Positions 43,613-56,020 of a stretch of DNA of 64,000 bases are shown here, in pieces (position 1 is the first letter of the stretch; each line of letters starts with the position of its first letter). The position numbers were made by a program, and so were the translations under genes. The stretch is from positions 40,563,111 through 40,627,110 of the forward strand of contig OY997593.1 in NCBI GenBank assembly GCA_963921825.1. The letters run 5' to 3'. Under the pieces are notes generated by a model that saw only the letters and a program-made list of their open reading frames with translations, was not told where the DNA came from and did no database searches. Origin of the DNA: Erodium maritimum. Its lineage: Eukaryota > Streptophyta > Magnoliopsida > Geraniales > Geraniaceae.

Positions 43613-44157
43613 GCTTGTGGTTGCGGTTTGCGTGATTTTTGATCACTTCTGTGTTGTGTTCTTTGAGGTCGTCATTACGGTGTCAGGTCTACATTACGTG
43701 TTCGGGTGTTTAGTTTGGTTGGGGAAAGTAACCGTTTTCGTGTGACAGTCGGGTTATTTGAGTTCGGGGATAGTAGTCCCCGGTGTTTTGGTTGTTGTTG
43801 GTGTTCCCGACATTTCTCTGCTAGTATTCCGTAGTCAGTCTGGTATCTGTGGTGGTGAGCGAACGCTCACCCCTAGCTGCTTTTCCTACAGGTACTGGTC
43901 GCGAGGCGGACTAGGGGAACTCTCGAAGCTTGAAGAGCTGGGAGCGGGAGTCCGGGTTTCTTTTTGGGAGTTTAGCGACATACGCTTTGGTTGTTTTTGT
44001 CCGCTTGTTTTGTACGTACTTTAAGTTGTAAAATATTATTTTTTATTAACTCAAAGTGGTGATTTTTAAGCAGTGTATTAAAATATTTTAAAATTGCTTT
44101 ATTGTTTCACCGTTCGCATTCCGGGCTCGGTTCTACCGAATTCGGGATGTGACAGTT

Positions 44158-44169
44158 TGGTATCAGAGC
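44158..44169 (+). other. Primer-binding site of element C
   Basis: TGGTATCAGAGC, 3 nt after LTR1. Confidence 0.92.
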
Positions 44170-44369
44170 TCGAGGTTTCATACATCGGACTGTACGTCAA
44201 TTAGTTGGGGAGAGTTGAGTCATTAAAAGTCCCGTCGTGCGTGGGTTGCGCAAGTCGGAAACCGTGTGTAGACCCGTAGTGACATAAGTCCTGTTTGCTG
44301 TTGTGTGTATGTACAGTACTGTTGTTACTGGCATAATGATTGTTTTGCTACGCGAAACGTTTTTTTTTG

Positions 44370-44415
44370 CTGTCACGACTCGACTCAGGAGCGCTCCTGT
44401 GGTCGAACGTGACAG
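44370..44415 (+). promoter_or_regulatory. Leader hairpin of element C
   Basis: CTGTCACG / CGTGACAG outer stem, perfect 8 bp, around CAGGAGCGCTCCTG. Confidence 0.5.
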
Positions 44416-44519
44416 TGCTGATATCAAGTGGGTACAATTTAGTTCGGGGACGCCTGGACTGTGTTTTAACTACGTGATGTCAAAAATGAGATTTTATGAT
44501 GAAAGGGGGAAAAGTTTTG

Positions 44520-44625
44520 AAATTGGTTGGCCCTGTGGGCGTGTTTTTAAATTTGTTGGCCCGGTGGGCGTGTTTTGAAATTGGTTGGCCCGGTGGGCGT
44601 GTTTTGATATTGGTTGGCCTTGTCG
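44520..44625 (+). repeat. ~30-bp leader repeats in C
   Basis: Four copies of GGTTGGCCCGGTGGGCGTG or a variant, separated by TTTTGAAATT-like spacers. Confidence 0.85.
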
Positions 44626-44861
44626 GCTTGTGATTCAGGTTGGGTGACTTGAATTTGTCTATGAGTCGTGTGCAGTTTAGGTGTTGTTATTGAGTGACTT
44701 TGTTCACGATTGCGTCGAGTCGTGTTGAGGTCTCCCTTACGTGAGCGAGTAATTGAGGTGTTAATAGTGTGAGCAGTGTGGCGTTTTAGTAACGAGTACG
44801 CTAGAGTAGGCGTAGGCGGTGTGAACGCTAGTATATTGAGCTTGTCGTCGTTGTATAAGTT

Positions 44862-44900
44862 CGCAAACTAAGCGTTTGCGTGTATCCGTGTAGAGGATAC
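44862..44900 (+). promoter_or_regulatory. Paired small hairpins before gag of C
   Basis: CGCAAAC-TAAGC-GTTTGCG then GTATCC-N7-GGATAC, as at 7939-7977; the ATG follows after 7 nt. Confidence 0.45.
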
Positions 44901-44907
44901 CGACAAC

Positions 44908-46050
44908 ATGGCACGTGGTAGGAGAGGACGAACGGTTGGGGCACCAGGACGGATGCCCACACGTGGCAGGAGGGGACGATCAGCGGAGGCACCGGGACGG
45001 ATGCCCACCGTCGAACCCGCTGAGTCCACGGAAGCCCAGGGTACTCCAGTCGGGGAGGACAGGAGGAACGACGCATGATCGTCTGCGGGCACGCCCAGCG
45101 TCCCACCGATCGTAGGCCCGTCCACTGCAGCCGCTCTGGGAGAGTTCACCCGGACGGTGCAGAGCTTGTTGGCGAGCATCGCCCGTAAGGAGTCTGCGTC
45201 GCCGGCTCCGGAGACAGTATCTGCTGCTGCTGCTGCCGATCCAGCGAGGCCCGTTCAGGCCGAGGGCCATACGGCCCGGGCACTACTGGATTTCTTGAAG
45301 CTGGGCATACCTACGTTCTTTGGGGAACCGAACCCCGACATAGCCGAGAGATGGTTGGACCAGGTCACTCGGGACCTGGACACGTCAGGAACAGAGGACG
45401 GTCACACCAGGGTGTCCTTTGCAGCTCATCAGCTGAGGGACAGCGCCTATCACTGGTGGGCGCGCGTACAGGACAGAGTCGGGGACGACTACAGTATCTT
45501 CGAGACGGTCTTCCTGGAGCAGTATTTCCCCGAGTCGGCCAGGGCGGACGGACATCAGCAGTTCGTGGAACTGCAGCAGGACGGGGCGTCAGTGGCAGAG
45601 TATGAGGCCAGATTCACGTCCTTGACACGATTTGCACTAGAAATGGTGGCCTCAGAGCTGAAACGTTGCCGACGGTTCGAGGCGGGGCTGAGGCCGACGA
45701 TTTGGGATCGAGTCCTCGCCTTGAGGATTCAGGTGTTTACAGAGCTAGTAGACACGGCAGCGGTAGTGGAGCGGGGTCTCCAAGAGGCAGCGAGGACCCG
45801 TGAGGTTCGGCAGCGGCCGATCAGTGTTGTGGGGCCGTCCGAGTCCCGAGATCCGAGGAGGCAGAGGACTGCGGGGTTCTTTCGGCCACAGGTTCAGCAG
45901 GGCGGGTTGAGGCGGATGGGGTCGGTGGCATCGGTAGGGCCAGTGACCTCAGAGCGGGTGCCGGTATGTTTTACCTGCGGGCTGTCGGGCCATCTGCGAC
46001 GGGAATGTCCAATAGACGGAGGGCCCGCGGCGCTACCAGTGATCAGATAG
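44908..46050 (+). pseudogene. gag: Gag of element C
   Basis: ATG 44908, same basic start as gag of A. A TGA at 45076-45078 breaks the frame early; from there it is open to 46050. Capsid landmarks [43 protein letters not shown] and YFPESARA. The knuckle CFTCGLSGHLRREC is intact, in contrast to A. Except for one nonsense codon the protein is whole, about 380 codons long. Confidence 0.9.
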
Positions 46051-46052
46051 AC

Positions 46053-49000
46053 AGGCCAGGGCACGGGGCCGACGATTTCAGGTGTTACCGGTGCTGCCGG
46101 GTTGGGCACATAGTGGCAAGGTGCCCTGATCCGATTGGGGCAACGTCAGCGCAGCGACCGCATCAGTCACATACAGTGCAGTCACCCATGGGTCGCCAAC
46201 GTCAGAGTCAGCCGTCGAGGTTCTCGCAGCCGTCCACGAGCGCGCCAGTTCCGAGATGGCAATAGAGGTGTGTGCAGCCATCAGTCAATGCGCCATGTCG
46301 GAGGCAGCAGGAGTCACAGGGTAGAGTGTACGCAGTTACCGACTCCCGAGCCACAAGAGCCGCTACCTACCGTGAGACCATTCAGGGTACGTGCTTATTG
46401 TATCATTTGTGGGCGTTATTTTTATTTGATACCGGGGCGTCGCACTTGTTTATTTCATCGAGTTGTGCTGAGAGGTTGGGGCTGAGTTTAGAGACGTTGA
46501 GTCCACCCCTATGTCTGGACACCCCAGTTGGGGGTGATGTGATGTTGACTAGGGTATGTCGTGCCTACGAAGTTAGAGTCGCAGACTGTCCTTGCCCTAG
46601 TGACCTTCTCGTGCTGGGAATGACGACCTTTGACGTAATCCTAGGAATGGATTGGCTGGCGAAGTACAGAGCCAATATTCACTACTATAGGCGACGAGTG
46701 ACAGTGTCAGCAGGCAACACGAAGTTTTCATGTATTCTGGGTAGTAAGAGCGGGGTTCTCCTGTCGGAGTTGTCTGCAGTGGAGGAAGTATCGGTCGTGC
46801 AGAGCCGAGAGTTACCGCCAGTGGTGTGCGAGTTCCCCGAGGTCTTTCCAGAGGAGTTGAGCGGTTTGCCACCAGTTCGTGAGGTGGAGTTCGGGATTAA
46901 CCTGATGTCGGGAACGACAGCGATATCGATGATGCCTTATAGGTTCGCGCAAGAAGAGTTGACCGTGCTGAAGCGTCAGCTCGAGGAGCTCCAGAAGAAG
47001 GGGTTTATCCGTCCGAGCGTATCGCCGTGGGGAACACCAGCACTCTTCGTGAAGTAGAAGAGTAGAGAGCTTCGGATGTGTATAGACTACCGGAGGCTGA
47101 ACCGGGTTACGATCAAGAACCGATACCCGATGCCGAGGATTGACGACTTGTTTGATCAGTTGAGAGGGTCGACATGCTTCTCGAAGATCGATTTGCGATC
47201 CGGATATTACAAGTTGCGAGTCTGAGAGGAGGACGTCGCAAAAACTGCATTCCGGACACGCTATGGGCATTACGAGTTCTTGGTGATGCCTTTTGGACTG
47301 GCGAACGCACCTGCAGCGTTCATGGATCTGATGAATAGTATATTCCGGCCGTTCTTAGACCAATTTGTGGTGGTGTTTGCAGACGACATCTTGATCTACT
47401 CGCAGAATGAGGCGGCACATGAGGAGCATCTGAGGACTGTTCTGACCCTACAGCGCACGCATCAGCTATATGCCAACCTGGAGAAGTGCGAGTTTTGGCT
47501 CGCTGAGGTGAAATTACTTGGTCACATTGTATCCCGTAAAGGTATACTGGTCGATCCGGTGAAGATCGACGCGGTTTCGAAGTGGGCGCGGCCCACGAGT
47601 GTCTTCGAGATTAGCAGCTTTCTGGGGTTGGCAGGATATCATCGGCGGTTTGTCCAGGACTTTGCGCGACTAGCCGCGCCTATGACTCTGTTGACGCGCA
47701 AGGGAGTCGGGTTTGTGTGGACAGAGGATTGTGAACGTGCGTTCACGGAGTTGAAGACTCGTCTGACTACCGCTCCAGTATTGGTAGTGCCCGAGCGAGG
47801 GATCGGGTATGAGGTCTATTGTGACGCGCTCGGGGGAAGGACTGGGATGTGTACTGATGCAGTTGGGTAGAGTTGTTGCTTATGGCTCCAGGAAGTTGAA
47901 GACACACGAGCGCAACTATCCTACCCATGACTTGGAGCTAGCAACAGTCGTGTTCGCGCTAAAGGGATGGCGGTATAATCTGTACGGCGAGCGATTTCAG
48001 GTATTCTCGGATCACAAGAGCCTCAAGTACATATTTTCCCAACGAGACCTGAACATGCGCCAGCGGCGATGGATGGAGCTACTTGAGGAGTACGACTTTG
48101 AGCTACACTACCATCCGGGTAAGGCGAACGTGGTTGCCGACGCCCGGAGTAGGAAGTCAGTTTCGAGTCTTGCTAGCATATCAGTCCGAGAGTGGGACAT
48201 GATGGGGGAACTGGGCACGTTCGGGCTCGAGCTAGAGGAGATTACTGGTGGCGTGGCCATGTGCTCATTGGTGGCTCGGCCCTCACTACTTGCCCGAGTG
48301 CTGGAGGCGTAGTCAGAGGATGTCGAGACGTCAGAGATCCGAGAGAGGGTCGTCAGCGGGGTCGAGGCGGAAGGCTGGGAACTCAGTGCTGATTGGGGGT
48401 TACGGTATCGAGGAGGATTGTTCGTGCAGGGCAACTGTAGAGACGACGTGTTGCGAGAGTCACATCATTCGCGTCTTACAATGCACCCGGGTAGCACCAA
48501 GTTGTACCGCGACATCACGCGACACTTCTGGTGGAGCGGGATGCGGAGAGCGGTCGCGGAATTTGTGTCGAGATGTCTCACCTGTCAGCAGTTGAAGGCC
48601 GAACATCAGCGACCTGCCGGATTATTGCAGCCACTGTCGATTGCCCAGTGGAAGTGGGAGCACGTCACGATGGACTGCGTGAGTGGATTGCCGAGATCGC
48701 CGAGGGGACATGATGCGGTATGGGTGGTAGTCGATCGATTGACCAAGTCGGCCCATTTCCTGGCCATGAGGATGACTGATCCGGTCGACAAGTTGAGCAG
48801 CCTGTACATTCAGGAGATAGTGTGTCTCCATGGAGTCCCTGTGTCGATAGTGTCTGACAGGGATCCTCGTTTCACGTCCAGATTTTGGCCGAGTCTGCAG
48901 ACCGCGTTGGGGACCGAGGTTCTACTCAGTACAGCACACCATCCTCAGACCGACGGCCAGTCCGAGCGCACGATTCAGATTTTGGAGGACATGCTGCGGG

Positions 49001-49740
49001 CATGTGTGCTAGACTTTAGGGGGTCGTGGGAGACCCACCTATCGTTAGTCGAGTTCGCCTACAACAACAGCTTTCAGGCCAGTATTGGGATGGCACCGTT
49101 CAAAACGATGTATGGTAGGCCGTGTCGATCGCCAGTGTGCTGGGCAGAGGTGGGTGACAAGAACCTGTTGGGGCCAGAGCTTGTCCGAGAGATGACAGAG
49201 AAGGTCGCGCTGATACGCGAGCGATTGAAGACCGCACAGAGTCAGAATAAGAGCTACCCCGACAGACGACGCTGACCTCTCGAGTTCGCAGTCGGTAATC
49301 ACGTGTTCCTGAAGGCGAGCCCGAGGAAGGGACTAGTACGGTTCAGCCGCGGCGGAGGCAAGTTAGCCCTGCACTACATCGGCCCTTTCGAGATCTTAAG
49401 CAGAGTGGGAGTAGTGGCATATCGTCTGGCATTACCACCGTAACTTGGGAGGATTCATAACGTCTTCCACGTGTCCAAGTTGCGGAAGTACAATGCGGAC
49501 CCCTCCCACGTCATTGAGTGGGCAGATATCGAGGTGGCTGACGATGTCTCTTATGAGGAGCAGCCGTTCGAATCATGCACACACGGGAGCAGGTCATGCG
49601 TGGCAAGGTTATCCGCCTGATACGAGTGCAGTGGCGACACCACGGGGCTGAGTCGACTTGGGAGCGCGAGGAAAAGGTTCGCGCGAAGTACCCCGATCTG
49701 TTCAACTCCAGAGGTACGTCTATTTTAAATTTCGCGGAAG
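46053..49740 (+). pseudogene. pol: Pol of element C
   Basis: Starts in frame 3 (-1 relative to gag) with a second zinc knuckle CYRCCRVGHIVARC, then protease (DTGASHLFIS), RT, RNase H, integrase and chromodomain. Lesions: TAG 46263, TAG 47055, TGA 47223, an insertion-type frameshift near 47830, TAG 48310, TGA 49273, TAA 49441 and a one-base deletion near 49568. RT carries FADD instead of FVDD near 47386-47397, next to the catalytic Asp pair. The integrase region from 48418 to 49275 is open with HHCC, SDRDPRF and QSERTIQ intact. The chromodomain piece (VQWRHHGAESTWERE) is in frame 3. Confidence 0.9.
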
Positions 49741-49747
49741 AAATTCC

Positions 49748-49760
49748 TTTAAGGGGGGTA
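49748..49760 (+). other. Polypurine tract before LTR2
   Basis: TTTAAGGGGGGTA, 3 nt before LTR2. Confidence 0.88.
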
Positions 49761-52700
49761 GATTGTAAGAACCACTCCCGGTCAACGCAAGTCAAATCGG
49801 CGAAAAACAGGAAAATTTAAAAAAATTGGACAGACACCTAAATGAACCTAAATTTGACCCCGACGGTCATACCGGACTTAAGTTGACCCCGATATCGACC
49901 AAAGTGAGTTCTGGGGGACTCAGGGCAACTTTCTGACCAGTTTTGGAAAGGTTGACTTTTTGCCGGAAAAGACAACCGAGCGACCTTTTGGTCCGTTCGA
50001 GGTCCGTTTTGGATCCCAAAAGCTTAATCGTCGTTACAACGGTCTTAGTTGATCCGTTTCATTGTAGCCCGTGAAGTTTCGTAATTTCTTGGAAAATGAG
50101 CCTGTTCAGGGCCCGAGACGGCCAATTTCGCGAATCTGACAGAAAAATATCTATAAAGATATTTTTAAAAGAGGTGGGACCCACTTTCCACTTTTCACAC
50201 AAGTGGTGGTGTTAGGTATTTTTGAACAAAACAAAAGGAAGACACATGGGGGTGGTCGGCCATTATTCAAAAAAAAGAGAAAATAGAGAGAGAAAGAAGA
50301 AAGAAGAAGGAGAAAGAGAAAAAGGGAGAAAAAGAGAAGAAAGGGGTAGGGTTTTTCGATTTCTCGACGATCCAACCAACGGATCATCTCAACGGTTGAA
50401 GAATCGAGCTCCCGTCATCATTCCCTACGGTGAGAACCTAATTGATTTTCGTTTTGGTACGTTTAAAAGTTAGGGTTTGTGTTTAAACGGGTTAAATATG
50501 GTGAACCGGTCCAGCCACCCACGACTAAGGGTGGCCGGGTGGGGCCCACGTGTTCGGGTCTCGGGTTTTCGTGTTCGGGTGGTTTAGGACGATCCCCAAG
50601 TCGTCAATCCACACCCGGAACGAGTTATGGATTTAATTTGTAAAAGTTTGAAATGACGGGTTTAGACACTTTAAACGCGAATTAAATTGCTCGGAAGTCG
50701 GAAATTGATTCCGTCGATTGCATTGGAACCCTTGAATTATTCTATGATCGTAGAAATGAAAACGGGAATTTTCGGAGCCCCGGAAGGGCGTTTTCCAATC
50801 CCGGGCAGATTCGCCGAGCCGGGCGAATCGGGCCTTTCCGGGCCCGATATTGACAATGTCGAGTAATTGGGAAGTTTGGGAGTGATCGACATTGTCGGGG
50901 TTGAATTTGGGCGTCAAGTTTATTAAAATTCAGCTTTGCCTGCAAACTTAAAAAGTGTTTTAATTGTGTTCATATTAGATCGTGTCGCCGACCGCGGAAA
51001 GGGGAAGCTAGGCGAGTGAACGCGAGCACGCCGGAGCTTGGGCGTGGACTTTTGTGGAAGCGTTACGAGGTAGGAAAAAGTAGGCGGAGCTCGACCTTGA
51101 CTCCCGCTTGCAGCTCTTCAAGCTTCGAGAGTTCCCCTAGTCCGCCTCGCGACCAGTACCCGTAGGAAAAGCAGATAGGGGTGAGCGTTCGCTCACTACC
51201 ACGGATACCAGACTGACTACGCATACTAGCAGAAATGTCGAAAACACCAACAACAAACAAAACACCGGGGACTACTATCCCCAAACTCAAATAACCCGAC
51301 TGTCACACGAAAACCGTCACTTTCCCCAACCATCTAAACACTCGTACCCGTAGTGTAGAACCGACACTGTAATGACGACCTCAAAGAACACAACAACACA
51401 GAAGTGATCAAAGTCATTCAAACCACAACCACAAGCCTCAGCACTTTACCGATCACGCGCCGGAAGGTTCTACACACCTGACGGGGACCACAGCCCTCTG
51501 CTCTTTACCGACCGCACACCGGAGGGTACGACACACCCATCGGGCATAAATCCAGCCTCAGCACTTTACCAATCACGCACCGGAAGGTGCGACACACCTA
51601 CGGGGACCACAGCCCTCTGCTCTTTACCGACCACGCATTGGAGGGTACGACACACCCCTCGGGCACAACTCTAACCTCATCACTTTACCGATCACGCGTC
51701 GGAAGGTGCGACACACCTGACGGGGACCACAACCCTCTGCTCTTTACCGTACGCGTACCGGAGGGTACGACACACCCATCGGGCATAGCTCAACAGTCAT
51801 CACCAGAACAATCACAGTCACAACCAAATAACACACAATACCCCGCAAATAGAAAGAAAATACGACAACACGACTAACTACCACTCGGCAAGTCAGTCAA
51901 CCAATACTTGTTCAACTCCCCACAGGCACTCATGGCCACCCACAAACACAAACAATTCCATCAACTTACGGGCACAACCAAATGCCACAAGTATTTCTAA
52001 TGTTCGATACGTTCACTTATCCTTTGACACCACTAAGTGTCGCATGCATTTCTATTGTTCGATACGTTCACTAATCCTACGACACCACTAGGTGTCACAT
52101 GTATTTCTAATGTTCGTTACGTGCACTGATCCTACGACACCCAAGTGTCACATGCATTCCTACTGTTAACTTTCCCTAGTCAGGGCCGAGATCAGGCTAC
52201 TTTTCCCTACCTCGTAACGCTTTCCCAAGAGTCCACGCCCAAGCTCTGGCGCGCTCGCGATCACTCGCCTATCCTCCCCTTTCCGCGGTCGGCGGCACGA
52301 TCTAACATGAACACAATTAAAACACTTTTTAAGTTCGCAGGCAAAGCTGAATTTTAAAGAATTAGATGCCCAAACGCAATCCCGGTAATGCCGATCACTC
52401 CCAAACTTCCCAATTACTCGACATTGTCAACAATGGGCCCGGAAAGGCCCGATTCGCCCGGCTCGGCGAATCTACTCGGGATCGGAAAACGCCCTTCCGG
52501 GGCTCCAAAAATTCCCGTTTTTGTTTCTACGATCCTAAAACAATTCAAGGGTTCCAATGCAATCGAAGGAATCAATTTCCGACTTCCGAGCGATTTAATT
52601 CGCGTTTAAAATTTCTAAACCCGAAATTTCCAACTTTCACAATTTCGGGGCGAAAAGGAAATTTCCCCATTGTGGCCGTGTGGGCCCACCTGGCCGGGCC

Positions 52701-53479
52701 TCGGGTTTTTCGTGTTCGGGTGGTTTTGGACGATCCACGAATCGATAATTCACACCCGGAATGAATTATGGGATTAAATCGTGGAAATAGGAAATTTCGG
52801 GTTTAGAAATTTTAAACGCGAATTAAATCGCTCGGAAGTCGGAAATTGATTCTGTAAATTGCGTTGGAACACTTGAATTATTTTAGGATCGTAGAAACGA
52901 AAACGGGAATTTTCGGAGCCCCGGAAGGGCGTTTTCCGATCCGGGGCAGATTCGCCGAGCTGGGCGAATCGGGCCCTTCCGGACCCGTTATTGACAATGT
53001 CGAGTAATTGGGAAGTTTGGGAGTGATCGACATTGTCGGGGTTGCTTTTGGGCGTCAGTTTTATCAAAATTCAGCTTTGCCTGCAAACTTAAAAAGTGCT
53101 TTAATTGTGTTCTTGTTAGATCGGGCCGCCGACCGTGGAAATGGGAAGCTAGGCGAGTGATCGCGAGCACGCCGGAGCTTAGGCGTGGACTTTTGTGGAA
53201 GCGTTACGAGGTAGGGAAAAGTAGCTGGATCTCGGCCTTGACTAGTGAAGGTTAACAGTAGAAATGCATGTGACACCTAGTGGTGTCGTAGGATGAGTAA
53301 GTTTATCGAACACTAGAAATGCAGGCGACACTTAGTGGTGTCGTATGATACGTGAACGTATCGAACAATAGAAAGGCATGTGACACTTAGTAGTGTCGTA
53401 GGATAAGTGAGTTTATCGAACAATAGAAATACTGGTGGCATTTGGTTGTACCCGGAGGTTGATTGAATTGTTTGTGGTT

Positions 53480-53815
53480 GTGGGTGGCCATGAGTGCCCG
53501 TGGGGAGTTGAACCCGTATTTTACCGTTGCGTGTCTTGGGTGGCCATGAGTGCCCATGGGGAGTTGAACCCGTATTTTACCGTTGTGTGTCTTTGGTGGC
53601 CATGAGTGCCCGTGGGGAGTTGAACCCGTATTTCACTGTTTGTGTGTCGTGGGTGGCCATGTGTGCCTTTGGGGCGTTGATCCCGTATTTTACTGTTTGT
53701 GTGTCGTGGGTGGCCATGTGTGCCTTTGGGGTGTTGAACCCGTATGTTACTGTTGTTTGTGTTTGTGGGTGGCCATGAGTGCATGTGGGGAGTTGAGCCC
53801 GTATTTGGTTGACTG
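53480..53815 (+). repeat. ~56-bp minisatellite in LTR2
   Basis: About six GGTGGCCATGAGTGCC units; only one clear unit remains in the inverted arm (51910-51945). Confidence 0.88.
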
Positions 53816-53929
53816 ACGTGCCGAGTGGTAGTTAGTCGTGTTGTCGTATTCTTTTCCTTTCCTTTGCGGGGATTGTGTGTCATTTGGTTGTGACTGTGAT
53901 TGTTCTGGTTGTACTGTTGAGCTATGCCC

Positions 53930-54275
53930 GATGGGTGTGTCGTACCCTCCGGTGCGCGGTCGGTAAAGAGCAAAGGGATGTGTTCCCCGTAGGTGAGTAG
54001 CACCTTCCGGCGCGTGATCGGTAAAGTGCTAAGGTTAGAGCTGTGCCCGAGGGGTGTGTCGTACTCTCCAATGTGTGGTCGGTAAAGAGTAGAGGGATGT
54101 GTTCCCCGTAGGTGAGTAGCACCTTCCGTCGCGTTATCGGTGAAGTGCTAAGTCTAGATTTCTGCCCGAGGGGTGTGTCGTACCCTCCGGTGCGCGGTCG
54201 GTAAAGTGCAGAGGGCTGTGTCCCCTTCAGGTGAGTAGCACCTTCCGGCGCGTGATCGGTAAAGTGCTGAGGCTT
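53930..54275 (+). repeat. 119-bp minisatellite in LTR2
   Basis: Three units, same as 43263-43612. Inverted counterparts lie at 51435-51790. Confidence 0.88.
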
Positions 54276-54812
54276 GTGGTTGTGGTTTGCGTGATTTTGA
54301 TCACTTCTATGTTGTGTTCCTTGAGGTCGTCATTACGGTGTCGGGTCTACATTACGTGTGCGGGTGTTTAGTTTTGTTGGGGAAAGTAACCGTTTTCGTG
54401 TGACAGTCGGGTTATTTGAGTTTGGGGATAGTAGTCCCCGGTGTTTTGTTTGTTGTTGGTCTTTCCTGTATTTCTGCTAGTATGCCATAGTCATTCTGGT
54501 ATCCGTGGTGGTGAGCAAACGCTCACTCCTAGCTGCTTTTCCTACAGGTACTGGTCGCGAGGCGGAGTAGGGAAACTCTCGAAGCTTGAAGAGCTGGGAG
54601 GGGGAGTCCGGGTTTCTTTTTGGGAGTTTAGCGACATACGCTTTGGTTGTGTTTGTCCGCTTGTTTTGGACATACTTTCAGTTGTAAAATATTGATTTTG
54701 ATTAACTCATAGTGGAAATTTTAAGCGGTTTATTAAAATATTTGAAAATTGTTTTATTGCTTCACCGTTCGCGTTCCAGGTTCGGTTCTACCGAATTCGG
54801 GGCGTGACATTT

Positions 54813-54824
54813 TGATATCAGAGC
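54813..54824 (+). other. Mutated primer-binding site of element D
   Basis: TGATATCAGAGC, one substitution from the canonical PBS, 3 nt after LTR2. Confidence 0.85.
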
Positions 54825-55024
54825 TCGAGGTTTCACACCTCGGACTGTACGTGAATTAGGTGGGGAGAGTCGAGTCATTAAAAGTTCTGTCGTGCGTGGG
54901 TTGCGCAAGTCGGAAACCGTGTGTAGACCCGTAGTGACATGAGTCCTGTTTGTGATTGTGTGTATGTGCAGTATTATTATTACTGGCATATTGATTGTGT
55001 GTTTCTGCGTGAAACGTTTTTAAG

Positions 55025-55070
55025 CTGTCGCGACTCGACTCAGGAGCGCTCCTATAGTCGAACGTGACGG
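55025..55070 (+). promoter_or_regulatory. Leader hairpin of element D
   Basis: CTGTCGCG / CGTGACGG (with G-U pairs) around CAGGAGCGCTCCTA; the same distance from the PBS as in C. Confidence 0.45.
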
Positions 55071-55765
55071 TGCTGATATCAAGTGGGTACAAGTTAGTTC
55101 GGGGACGCCTGGACCGGGTTTTAACTACGTGATGTCAAAAATGAGATTGTATGATGAAAGGGAGAAAAGTTTTAAAATTGGTTGGCCCTGTGGGCGTGTT
55201 TTTAAATTTGTTGGCCCGGTGGGCGTGTTTTGAAATTGGTTGGCCCGGTGGGCGTGTTTTGAAGTTGGTTGGCCTTGTGGACTTGTGATTGAGGTTGGGT
55301 GACTTGAATTTTTCTCTGAATTGTTGTGCGTGTGGTCTATAATTTTGGTGATCTAGCGTGTGTGATGCCTAAGGTTTATTTTAGGGTAAAAAGGGGTAAA
55401 GATCGAGTCTGAAACGAATTTGGAAAACAGGACCCTGATGGGGTCTGTCACGGATCCGTGATTCCTATCTTGTTCCACCTTCTTGATTGTGCAGTTTGAG
55501 TGTTGGTTTTGCGTGGATGTGTTAATGATTGTGGTTGTTGTAGAGGCCGTAAGTCGGTGTTAAAGGGTAAGGTCTTGGGTTCGAGACTCATCAATAACCT
55601 ACGGTAGTGATACAGCGCCTCGGTGTGAGAGTCTCACCACGGAGAGGGGTTAGGGTTGATGCGCTGCGGGGCCATACGAACTAGGTTTCCCTTATGTGAA
55701 CGGGTGTTCGAGGTTTCCCTCACGTGAACGGGTGGTTTGAGGTTTCCTTCACGTGAGTGGCTTAT

Positions 55766-56020
55766 TTGAGGTTTCCCTACGTGATCGGGTAATTGGGGTA
55801 TTGTGGTTGTGAGCAATAGTGGCTCGCGGAGTTGAGAACATGATCCCCGTTTGAGGTTTCCCTACGTGATCGGGTAATTGGGGTATTAAGGTTGTGAGCA
55901 ATAGTGGCTCGCGGAGTTGAGAACATGATCCCCGTTTGAAGTTTACCTACGTGATCGGGTAATTACGATGTTGAGGTTGTGAGCAATAGTGGCTTGCGGA
56001 GTTGAGAATATGATCCCCAT
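55766..56020 (+). repeat. 85-bp tandem repeat, 3 copies, in the D leader
   Basis: Units start at 55766, 55851 and 55936 with TTGAGGTTTCCCTACGTGAT or a variant. Each ends CATGATCCCC(G/A)T. Confidence 0.95.

Larger units (their letters stand above)
41981..43954. repeat. Inverted repeat within LTR1 (arms ~640 bp)
   Basis: The arm 41981-42623 is complementary to about 43310-43954. Landmarks: CCAGCTCTTCAAGCTTCGAG (41991) against CTCGAAGCTTGAAGAGCTGG (43922). The junction uses GACT shared by both orientations. Confidence 0.92.
40663..44154 (+). repeat. LTR1 (5' LTR of C) with internal inverted segment
   Basis: 3492 bp. Forward to 41980, then an inverted copy of the LTR 3' third (41981-42623), then forward again to GGGATGTGACA. 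Confidence 0.92.
51099..54613. repeat. Long inverted repeat in LTR2 (arms ~1.5 and ~1.8 kb)
   Basis: The arm 51099-52645 is complementary to about 52767-54613, with a spacer of about 120 bp. Paired landmarks: CTCTTCAAGCTTCGAGAG (51114) / CTCTCGAAGCTTGAAGAG (54575); CACTCATGGCCACCCAC (51928) / GTGGGTGGCCATGAGTG (53764). The right arm is longer because it has more minisatellite units. Confidence 0.93.
49764..54809 (+). repeat. LTR2, shared by C and D, with a very long internal inverted repeat
   Basis: 5046 bp. Forward to 51098, inverted 51099-52645, a short forward spacer, then forward to GGGGCGTGACA at 54809. The right half matches LTR3 (for example CGAAAAGGAAATTTCCCCAT at 52649 and 60287). 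Confidence 0.92.

Noticed and set aside
43263..43646. CRISPR-like regular repeats (also 53922-54275, 61721-62072)
   Set aside because: Tandem units without unique spacers, inside plant LTRs.
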